From Acidobacteriaceae bacterium (lineage in GTDB: Bacteria > Acidobacteriota > Terriglobia > Terriglobales > SbA1), in contig PLEA01000391.1 of NCBI GenBank assembly GCA_003136335.1, positions 1 to 12,495 on the forward strand: a DNA stretch of 12,495 nucleotides, given 5' to 3'. This document shows, piece after piece, positions 6,355 through 12,495 of this stretch (positions are counted from its first letter, which is position 1; every line of letters starts with the position of its first letter). A program made the position numbers and the translations under genes. Below the pieces are notes generated by a model, which had not been told where the DNA came from, ran no database searches, and was given only the letters and a program-made list of their open reading frames with translations.

Positions 6355-9300
6355 CTAGAAGTAGTACTTCACGGCGAACAGCAGTGACCGACTGCCAGTC
6401 TTGAATGCGGGCTTGCCGGTTGTGTTGGTATTCGTGTTGGTTTGCGACAAGCCAACCACAGGTACGGCGCACGGCGTCGGCGTGGGAGGTGGGGGAGTAC
6501 CCGACTGGGGCACCAGGAGGTTGCACTCCGCCTGACTGCTCTCGCTAAATGTGTAGCTGCGCGTGAAGTTGAGCTGATTATCGCTAATACCCGCCAGGTT
6601 AAACTGCGGCAGCGGATGATTTAGCCAGTTTGTCGCCGAGACGCGGAACTGAAGCTTTTGCCTCTCAGAGATCTGGAAGTTCTTGTACAGTCCTAAGTCG
6701 CTGTCAAAATAGGCAGGCCCACGCATATAGGGCATGTTGAGAGTTCCCTGTTGCCCTAAGAATTGCGGAGGCGCGAAGCAGTTCGGGTTGAAATACGCTC
6801 CAGATGCGTGCTTGCGCGGGTCGCAGGTCACCACCGGCTGCAGCAAGTTGTAGGAACTGGAGCCGAACCAGGTGGACGGATTCATCGCGTTCGCGTACAG
6901 CCCGTTTGGCAAGAGGAGAGCGTTGTTCGGAAGATCCGGCGCGCCCACAAGCGGTGTCGTAAGGCCACCCGGGAAAACAGCGTTCATGTTTCCACCCATG
7001 CTGGGTTGAAGTACCGGGCCGCTTTGGTACGTGGTATAGCCCGAGAGTTGCCAGCCGTTCACCGCTCCCGCAAGAACCCGGTTACCGTGAATAAACTTGG
7101 GCAGGTTCCACACATACGAGAAGTTCAGAATATGCGTGTGGTCATACGCTAAGGGGCCATAGTTGTTCTGAATACTAAACGGATCGACCACGGTACCATT
7201 GCCGGGTCCGTTGTCCGTTTGTCCATCACGGATGCCTAGCACCTTGCTGAAGGTGTAATTCGTCAGGAAAACGATAGGGCCGGATTGTTTTTGCCACGAC
7301 ACCTGCAATGAGTTGTAGTTCGCGTAGCTGCCGTGACTCAGGAGGTAAATGTCCTGGTAGTTGTTCAGCGGACGGTAATCGTTGCTGTTGAAGGCCGTCG
7401 TGTAGCTCGCATTGCAACCAGTAAAGTTCAGCAGAGGATTGGTGGCGATGCAATTTGGTGAACTCGGCGTAATCTTGAGTCCCTTTACTGGATCCGCGGA
7501 GAAAAACCCGCCAGCAGGAATGTTGTTGAGGTCACCCAGCTTGCCGTTCGTTCCGTCGATCCATTCATTCTGACTCTTATTGGCCACATAAGAGACTTCG
7601 AGAACAGAACGCCCCGGAAGCGCCTGCGAAATCGTGACGTTCCAATTCATGGTTAACGGAGTCTTATTGTCTCCCTGCTGCAGACCATACACGGTCGCTC
7701 CATTTTGGGCGACGCTGGACGGCGGCGTGAACCCTGTACCTCCCGAATTGATCTGATTGTACCCAGTGCTCGTACCGGCGGTTGTATAGGTAAACGAACC
7801 CTCAGGCCCGGTAGCGGCATCGGCCACCTGGGTGGAGATTTGGTAGTGGAATACGGCAAAGCCGGAGCGAAGCACCGTCTTTCCGTTTCCGAAAATGTCA
7901 TATGCCAAGCCGACGCGCGGCTCATAATAGAACAATGGAGAGACGAGACCGGACAGCGGTATCTTGCTGTCGAGCGCGTGCCAGAGCAGACCGGTATTTG
8001 CCGGCGCGTTCGGACCGTTGACATAGGTGGCTGGATTCCAGACTTGGAATCCTTGCGGGGTGCCATACCACTGGCCTACGTGATCGAAGCGCAACCCATA
8101 ATTTAACGTGAGCTGTCGATTCGCCTTGAAAGAATCCTGGGCGTAAATCGACCATTGATGGAACTTGAGGTCGTTCGTGGGGAACGAACTCACCTGCTGG
8201 TAGCTGCCGGTGCGGCCGAGAAGGAAATCAGCCACCACGTTTCCCGAGCTGTTCGGGCCCCAGCCTAAATTGTAATTGCCGTTGTCGCTGACTCCAAGCC
8301 CCCCGCTTGACTGGATATTCTCGCTGGTGTCCCAGTAGAAACCGGCTTTCAGGGTGTGAGAGCCAATCACTTTGGTGAAGTTGTCGTAAAGCGCAGGATC
8401 CTTCTTGGTGGCGCCGAAAGCATTGCCTTGGAACCCTCCGTCAAAGGAGAATTCTTCGATGTTCGGGAAAGCTCCGCCCCAAGGACCTTGGAAATTCGGT
8501 ATCTGGGAAGTGGTATGGCCAAACAGGCCCTTCACGTTGAACCCAAGGGCAGTGCGGTCCACGGCCTTCGGATTGGCGAGCGTGCTGGGGTTGATGTAAC
8601 GCGCCAATGTGAACACAAATTCGTTCGTCGTCGTGGGACTGAAGACGTGCGTCAGGTTCGCCATGACCTCTTGCGAAGTGGTGGCCGCAACCACATTCGA
8701 TGGATAGGGTAAGGTCCACGGTGGAGTCCACCACACACCAATTGGGTGCTGATCGTTTTCGATCTGCCTGGTGTAGGAGACGGACAACTTGGTATTGTCG
8801 CTGATAGCGTAATCAACTTTTCCCGTGGCTTCCCAGCGGTTCTGGGGAACGGTGCTGATGTACTGATAGTTGTTCCAGCCATTTGCCGCAGAGGGACTAA
8901 TATTTGGCTTCGGCATTGTACCGAGAATTCCGACAATGTTCGGGTCGTACTGGCTCGTTGGCATCGTAGTGGAAGTACACGAGGAGCAGGATGGCAGACC
9001 GTACGGAATAGCATAAGCGTATTGCCAAACACTCTGTAACTGCTTCAGAAGTGCACTTGACGATCCTCCCGGTTGGCCATTGATTGTGGTTTCGCTAAAG
9101 TCGCCCGCTCTTTGTTCCAGCGTAGGCACGTTGTAATTAATCGGGGTCGCGGCAGGGTGCTGGTCCATGTACTCATAGCCTGCCCAAAAGAAGAGCTTCT
9201 TGCGGCTCTTGTTGAAATCGGTGAACGGTATCAAAATCGGACCGCCGATGTTCCCACCCATGTAGTAGTAGTGCTCGTTGGAGTTGGGAATACCCTGACT

Positions 9301-10173
9301 GTGGGCGTATGCGTCGTCCGAGTTCAACGCGCTGTCGCGGGCGTACAGGTAGCCTTCGCCGTGGAACGCATTGCCGCCGCTCTTGCTGAACGCCTGGAAA
9401 ATCACTGGGCCTTTGGCGTACTCAGCGCTGTACGACGACATCAGAACCTTGACTTCAGAGACCATGTCCTGATTGATATTCGCGATCTGCGTGCCGGCGT
9501 TGCCGGGATCCACCAGGTTGGCGCCGTCGAGCATGAAGGCCATCGCGCCGTAAGGCTGCGTGCCATTCGAAGAGTAGGCGCCCACGGGACCGTTGTTCGT
9601 ACCGACTACCTTGTCGTTAAACCCAGATCCCTGGCTCAGGCCATTGGTCAGCGCCATTCCAGGCATGACCTTCAACAATTCGCCCGCATCGCGACCAAGG
9701 ATCGGGACGTTTTCAATCAGATCCTGATTCAGAGTCGTGCTGACCTCGGAGTTGTCGGGAATGACTACGTCGGCACCCGCCTTAATTTCGACAGTCTCGC
9801 TTACCTGCCCAACCTCGAGCTTCACGCTGGGCAATGTGCGGCTGTCGCCTTGGGCGAAGACGATGCCCGTCTGCTGCCAGGTTTTGAAGCCTGGGGCCTC
9901 AACGGTAACGGAGTAGCTTCCCGGCTGGACTGCCGTGACGGTGAAGTAGCCGGATCCGTTCGACACCGTGGTGCGCACGTCGCCGGATCTCTCGTTCTTC
10001 ATGGTCACTTTTGCATTCGGCACGACCGCGCCTGCGGAATCGGTTACCGTGGCGCTCAGCGTGCCGGTTAGCTGCTGCGCGAAACCGGTCGACGCCAGCA
10101 GGATGAGAACCAGCAGCAATGCTGCCGCACTCGCAGCCTTCTTCAACCCTGTGCGGTCAAAAGTAGAAGTCAT
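6355..10173 (-). CDS. Oar-like TonB-dependent outer-membrane receptor with N-terminal carboxypeptidase-regulatory domain
   Basis: The product has 1272 residues, starting at ATG 10173-10171 with GGAGG 4 nt upstream. A signal peptide spans about 1-33 (KKAASAAALLLVLILLASTGFAQ). Residues about 35-130 form a carboxypeptidase-regulatory-like beta domain (ATVTDSAGAVVPNAKVTMKN, GYFTVTAVQPGSYSVTVEAPGF). A plug-like domain follows at about 135-265 (LIENVPILGRDAGELLKVMPG, FMLDGANLVDP, SEVKVLMSSYSAEYAKG). The remaining roughly 1000 residues are rich in aromatic and alternating polar/hydrophobic strands, as in a 22-strand barrel, and end in FAVKYYF with the terminal Phe typical of outer-membrane barrels. 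The length suits Oar-like acidobacterial receptors. All eight cysteines I can find are in four close pairs (396/399, 908/920, 1117/1132, 1217/1235). No clear TonB box was identified. The substrate is unknown; this family is often assumed to import glycans, peptides or siderophores. It heads the probable receptor/Ig-lipoprotein operon. Confidence 0.96.
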   Translation of the reverse strand: MTSTFDRTGLKKAASAAALLLVLILLASTGFAQQLTGTLSATVTDSAGAVVPNAKVTMKNERSGDVRTTVSNGSGYFTVTAVQPGSYSVTVEAPGFKTWQQTGIVFAQGDSRTLPSVKLEVGQVSETVEIKAGADVVIPDNSEVSTTLNQDLIENVPILGRDAGELLKVMPGMALTNGLSQGSGFNDKVVGTNNGPVGAYSSNGTQPYGAMAFMLDGANLVDPGNAGTQIANINQDMVSEVKVLMSSYSAEYAKGPVIFQAFSKSGGNAFHGEGYLYARDSALNSDDAYAHSQGIPNSNEHYYYMGGNIGGPILIPFTDFNKSRKKLFFWAGYEYMDQHPAATPINYNVPTLEQRAGDFSETTINGQPGGSSSALLKQLQSVWQYAYAIPYGLPSCSSCTSTTMPTSQYDPNIVGILGTMPKPNISPSAANGWNNYQYISTVPQNRWEATGKVDYAISDNTKLSVSYTRQIENDQHPIGVWWTPPWTLPYPSNVVAATTSQEVMANLTHVFSPTTTNEFVFTLARYINPSTLANPKAVDRTALGFNVKGLFGHTTSQIPNFQGPWGGAFPNIEEFSFDGGFQGNAFGATKKDPALYDNFTKVIGSHTLKAGFYWDTSENIQSSGGLGVSDNGNYNLGWGPNSSGNVVADFLLGRTGSYQQVSSFPTNDLKFHQWSIYAQDSFKANRQLTLNYGLRFDHVGQWYGTPQGFQVWNPATYVNGPNAPANTGLLWHALDSKIPLSGLVSPLFYYEPRVGLAYDIFGNGKTVLRSGFAVFHYQISTQVADAATGPEGSFTYTTAGTSTGYNQINSGGTGFTPPSSVAQNGATVYGLQQGDNKTPLTMNWNVTISQALPGRSVLEVSYVANKSQNEWIDGTNGKLGDLNNIPAGGFFSADPVKGLKITPSSPNCIATNPLLNFTGCNASYTTAFNSNDYRPLNNYQDIYLLSHGSYANYNSLQVSWQKQSGPIVFLTNYTFSKVLGIRDGQTDNGPGNGTVVDPFSIQNNYGPLAYDHTHILNFSYVWNLPKFIHGNRVLAGAVNGWQLSGYTTYQSGPVLQPSMGGNMNAVFPGGLTTPLVGAPDLPNNALLLPNGLYANAMNPSTWFGSSSYNLLQPVVTCDPRKHASGAYFNPNCFAPPQFLGQQGTLNMPYMRGPAYFDSDLGLYKNFQISERQKLQFRVSATNWLNHPLPQFNLAGISDNQLNFTRSYTFSESSQAECNLLVPQSGTPPPPTPTPCAVPVVGLSQTNTNTNTTGKPAFKTGSRSLLFAVKYYF

Positions 10174-10177
10174 GGCC

Positions 10178-10182
10178 CCTCC
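10178..10182 (-). promoter_or_regulatory. Ribosome binding site (GGAGG) for the TonB-dependent receptor
   Basis: The minus strand reads GGGGAGGGGCC directly before the ATG at 10173-10171. The GGAGG core is 4 nt from the start codon, close but usable, and the surrounding G-run offers alternative registers. It supports the chosen start, which also gives a well-formed signal peptide. Confidence 0.65.
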
Positions 10183-10214
10183 CCGGATTGCCTGAAAATC
10201 GCTAAGACTAGTAC

Positions 10215-10251
10215 AAAAACTGCCGAAGCCGGAGACTTTCGCGGCGGGCAG
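10215..10251 (-). terminator. Terminator-like hairpin in the receptor leader (possible attenuator)
   Basis: On the minus strand CTGCC (10251-10247), an unpaired C, GCCG (10245-10242), a 10-nt loop, CGGC (10231-10228), unpaired TTC and GGCAG (10224-10220) can fold into a two-part GC-rich stem. Five T follow directly (10219-10215). The T-run is on the minus-strand side only, so it would act on transcripts heading toward the receptor gene, 42 nt before its start codon. The internal loop weakens it. Termination or attenuation is inference. Confidence 0.4.
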
Positions 10252-10299
10252 TCCGTAAGCCTTTACGTAGTGGTTTTATACTATCCCACAGAACAGCGA

Positions 10300-10329
10300 A
10301 ACGTAACGCCTATCGATAGGCACTGTCAA
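10300..10329 (-). promoter_or_regulatory. Candidate sigma70-type promoter for the receptor operon
   Basis: On the minus strand a perfect -35 consensus TTGACA (10329-10324) is followed after 18 nt by TACGTT (10305-10300), which keeps the first two bases and the last base of the -10 consensus. The spacer is almost filled by the palindrome at 10308-10321. Transcription from here would give a leader of about 120 nt containing the terminator-like hairpin. The -35 box is convincing; the -10 box is weak. Confidence 0.4.
10308..10321. promoter_or_regulatory. 14-bp perfect palindrome (GCCTATCGATAGGC), possible operator
   Basis: GCCTATCGATAGGC is identical to its reverse complement over all 14 bases and sits between the candidate -35 and -10 boxes of the receptor promoter. 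That is a natural place for a dimeric repressor, or a spacer-binding activator. The cognate regulator is not encoded in the window. Confidence 0.5.
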
Positions 10330-10332
10330 GAG

Positions 10333-10346
10333 AAAAATCGATTTTT
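10333..10346. promoter_or_regulatory. Second 14-bp palindrome (AAAAATCGATTTTT), possible operator
   Basis: AAAAATCGATTTTT is also a perfect 14-bp palindrome with the same ATCGAT core. Its centre is 25 bp from that of the palindrome at 10308-10321, and the TTGACA box lies between them. AT-rich palindromes arise by chance more easily than the GC-flanked one, so on its own this is weaker evidence. Confidence 0.35.
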
Positions 10347-10465
10347 TATGAAAAGCGTGCATCTTCTGACCATTCCGGGTAAACTGTCCGGGTCTTGATC
10401 GGGCCGGAATCTGGGGAAAGCCCGCTTACTGGGGACGGAAGGCGGGATTCGTGAGGTGGGTGTAT

Positions 10466-12495
10466 ATGCCTGCACGCATTCTTCTTGTAGTTACGCTGAA
10501 CGCCTTGGTCGCTCTTCCTGCGTTGCTCGCTCAAACCACTCCTCCTCCCTTGGTTGAACCCAACCGCCCTGTGATTCACACCACCACGCGGGAAGTACTT
10601 CTCGATCTGGTAGTCCGGGACAAGCACCAACACGCTGTTACCAATTTGCGGCCCGAGGAAGTGGAAGTCTACGAAGATGGCGTGCGCCAGACCGTTCGAG
10701 TGTTTCGCAACATACAAGGCAGCGAACAATTGCAAACCGAACGCAGCATTGCCGGAGCGCCCAACGCCGCGGCGCCGGCCAAGAGCGGGGAAGATCAGTA
10801 TCCATTGAATTCCATGCGGCAGGTGAACTTTGTGTCAGTGGTGTTTGGGCAGATTGCCCCGCTGAATCTGGAATTCGCGCGGCGAGCGGTGTTGGAATTT
10901 CTCAAGAGCGATGATTTGCCGAACACCTACGTGACGATCTACAGGCTGGATCGCAGCCTGGAAGTGATGCAGCCCTATACCAGCGACAAGGATTCGCTGG
11001 CCAAGGCGGTCGGCGCAGCCACCAAAGGCTTGAAAAGCAGTAACGGACTGGACGTCTCGGCATCGGTTGTGAGCAGCGCGCAGGCGACTCTGCAGGCATC
11101 GGCCGAGAACATTCTCGCGTCTCCGATGACCGGAGCGGCCACGGCACAGGCTGAACTAAACGCACTAACGAATCCGCTGCCCGCGATATCGAGAGATCCC
11201 TTATGGGCAGCGAACGCAGCTTCCCAGGATGTTTCGGTCACCCTGGGCAATGCCCTCATTACTCAGGCCGACTTAGTCAAAGGACTGCGGTTCGCGAGCA
11301 GCTTGTCGGAGGGCATGGATGCAATGGACTCGCTGCATCAACTGGTTCGCAGTCAGGAACGATTGCCGGGTAGGAAAATTGTGCTTTACCTCGCGGACGG
11401 GCTCATGTTTCCGGTCAACCGCCGCGATGCCGTGGACAACCTCATCGGTTATGCCAACCGCTCGGGGGTATCCTTCTATACCCTCGACACGCGGGGTCTG
11501 AACGTGGAAGACCCGATGATGCAGGCTCTGGCGGCGCAGCGCCGCACCGGAGCCGAAAGTTCGGCTCAAGGGGTCGACCCCCACTTCGCGCATTTCGAAG
11601 ACGATGATATCGAACTCACGGCGGTCGCAAGCGGCCAACTGGCGATGCGCGAATTAGCCGAGTCGACGGGAGGCTTTGCGGTTACAAACACAAACGAAAT
11701 CTCTCTCCCCATGCAGCACATGATGGAGGACATACGCACGCACTATGAGCTGGCGTATTCTCCCACGTCGACGAATTACGATGGACACTTCCGCAAAATC
11801 GAAGTGAAAATCAGCCGCCCGAAGATTACTCTCCAGACCCGAAAGGGCTACTACGCCGTACCAGATTTGAATGGAGAGCCGCTCCAACCCTTTGAGCTGT
11901 TGGCCCTGAATGCAATGAATGCGCAGCCTGCCCCGCTGGAATTTCCCTACCAGGTCTCGGCCATGAAGTTCCGGCCACAGGAAAATGGGGTTGAGTACGT
12001 GATGACGTTTGAAATCCCATTGTCCGGAATCAAAGCGATCCCCGACAAGAAGACAGGCGAACTCCACGCTCGAGCGGCATTGGTCGCGTTCATCCATGAT
12101 TCAACGGGAGAGATCGTAAGAAAGGTAAGCCGGGAGTTGGTCCGCAAAGTGCCCAGCGGCGACGCGGCACAACTGCAAAGCGATCGCATTCTCTACGCCG
12201 AGCCCGTCGAATTGCCGCCCGGACATTATGTGATCGACACGGCCGTGGAGGACGAGCAGACGGGCAAGACGTCCGCCAAGCGCGTCTCGGTCTTTGTCGA
12301 TCCGGGCAAGAATCTCTCTTTGAGTTCCGTGGAGCTGGTGCGACGATTCGAGCCCCTGACGGGGCCGCGCAATCCCCTCAGTCCATTTGAGCTGGAGAAT
12401 GGCCGCGTCACACCAACGCTCGCCGATTCGGTAGCCCCTGGAAAGCCGGTCAGCCTCTACTTCGTCGTTTATCCCGCAAAGCCAACCGACCGCGG
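10466..12495 (+). CDS. Acidobacterial VWFA-related secreted protein (3' truncated)
   Basis: From ATG 10466 the frame stays open to the window end (676 full codons), so the C-terminus is missing. In-frame GTG codons at 10451 and 10460 are alternative starts; a weak TGAGGT precedes the ATG by 9 nt. The signal peptide is about 1-23 (MPARILLVVTLNALVALPALLAQ). Residues 44-80 (VLLDLVVRDKHQHAV, LRPEEVEVYEDGVRQTV) are the hallmark opening of the acidobacterial VWFA-related family (TIGR03436). The VWA-like fold follows: NFVSVVFGQIAPLN (121-134), KIVLYLADGL (304-313), GVSFYTLDTRGL (334-345), LAESTGGFAV (397-406), and HYELAYSPTSTNYDG to RKGYYAV (427-465). Where family members usually carry an aspartate of the first metal-binding loop, this one has VFGQ. 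Residues from about 485 onward are beta-rich and lack a recognised domain. It probably acts in adhesion or protein binding outside the cytoplasm; its partner is unknown. Confidence 0.92.
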   Translation, partial: MPARILLVVTLNALVALPALLAQTTPPPLVEPNRPVIHTTTREVLLDLVVRDKHQHAVTNLRPEEVEVYEDGVRQTVRVFRNIQGSEQLQTERSIAGAPNAAAPAKSGEDQYPLNSMRQVNFVSVVFGQIAPLNLEFARRAVLEFLKSDDLPNTYVTIYRLDRSLEVMQPYTSDKDSLAKAVGAATKGLKSSNGLDVSASVVSSAQATLQASAENILASPMTGAATAQAELNALTNPLPAISRDPLWAANAASQDVSVTLGNALITQADLVKGLRFASSLSEGMDAMDSLHQLVRSQERLPGRKIVLYLADGLMFPVNRRDAVDNLIGYANRSGVSFYTLDTRGLNVEDPMMQALAAQRRTGAESSAQGVDPHFAHFEDDDIELTAVASGQLAMRELAESTGGFAVTNTNEISLPMQHMMEDIRTHYELAYSPTSTNYDGHFRKIEVKISRPKITLQTRKGYYAVPDLNGEPLQPFELLALNAMNAQPAPLEFPYQVSAMKFRPQENGVEYVMTFEIPLSGIKAIPDKKTGELHARAALVAFIHDSTGEIVRKVSRELVRKVPSGDAAQLQSDRILYAEPVELPPGHYVIDTAVEDEQTGKTSAKRVSVFVDPGKNLSLSSVELVRRFEPLTGPRNPLSPFELENGRVTPTLADSVAPGKPVSLYFVVYPAKPTDR

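Larger units (their letters stand above)
10174..10465. other. Divergent intergenic region between receptor and VWFA-related genes
   Basis: This 292-bp gap separates two divergent genes and is AT-richer than its surroundings in the middle (about 10260-10360). On the receptor side it holds a TTGACA box, two 14-bp palindromes and a terminator-like hairpin, each listed separately. On the VWFA side (10350-10465) I see no defensible sigma70 promoter. There are two short, overlapping GC stems there: CGGGC 10400-10404 with GCCCG 10420-10424, and CCCGC 10421-10425 with GCGGG 10442-10446. No convincing small gene was found; a 16-codon ATG frame at 10348 lacks a ribosome binding site. Confidence 0.7.

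Noticed and set aside
9073..10071. Plus-strand open frame of 332 codons opposite the receptor gene
   Set aside because: It lies wholly antisense to the signal peptide, regulatory and plug region of a clearly real receptor. It has no family features and an Arg/Val/His-rich composition typical of antisense frames in GC-rich genes.
10277..10282. TATACT as a -10 box for the VWFA-related gene
   Set aside because: The hexamer is good, but the sequence 17 bp upstream (CGTAAG) is not a -35 box and the gene start is 184 bp away.
10348..10398. Short 16-codon ATG frame before the VWFA-related gene, as a leader peptide
   Set aside because: There is no ribosome binding site, no regulatory codon run, and the preceding DNA is the AT-rich palindrome; nothing supports translation.
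11654..12097. Minus-strand open frames opposite the VWFA-related gene (also 11273-11638 and 10346-10735)
   Set aside because: The plus-strand frame is continuous from 10466 to the window end with family motifs throughout, so these are shadows.

Overview
This window looks like chromosomal DNA from an Acidobacteriota member, probably Terriglobia-like. That is an inference from the combination of genes: an acidobacterial VWFA-related secreted protein, a very long Oar-like TonB-dependent receptor with an N-terminal carboxypeptidase-regulatory domain, a seven-motif FG-GAP protein with an ASPIC/UnbV tail, and a secreted beta-domain plus TPR protein of a kind common in that phylum. The DNA is moderately GC-rich and densely packed. 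I found no tRNA, rRNA, CRISPR array, insertion sequence or phage gene. Two genes run off the window ends.

Layout. (1) 1-954, plus: the C-terminal half of a GH31 glycoside hydrolase, most like alpha-xylosidases, including the catalytic acid/base Asp. (2) 961-2067, minus: a secreted all-TPR protein, convergent with GH31 across 6 bp. (3) 2068-2216: a divergent promoter region. (4) 2217-3362, plus: a secreted beta-domain/TPR protein. (5) 3372-5054, minus: the FG-GAP/ASPIC protein, convergent with the previous gene across 9 bp. (6) 5070-5094: a strong hairpin with a T-run on the minus strand. (7) 5166-6302, minus: a lipoprotein with three Ig-like repeats. (8) 6355-10173, minus: the 1272-residue TonB-dependent receptor. 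(9) 10174-10465: a divergent intergenic region with two ATCGAT-centred palindromes, a TTGACA box and a terminator-like hairpin in the receptor leader. (10) 10466 to the window end, plus: an acidobacterial VWFA-related protein lacking the usual first metal-site aspartate.

How the genes may work together. Every predicted product for which the N-terminus is visible has an export signal, so the region encodes cell-envelope or surface functions. Receptor and Ig-lipoprotein are 52 bp apart on one strand and are probably co-transcribed. The FG-GAP/ASPIC gene follows on the same strand, separated by a terminator-like hairpin only 15 nt before its start codon. One reading is a surface uptake or adhesion module of receptor barrel, lipoprotein Ig stalk and beta-propeller, with tunable expression of the last gene. 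GH31 and the TPR genes are in other transcription units and their functional link is unproven.
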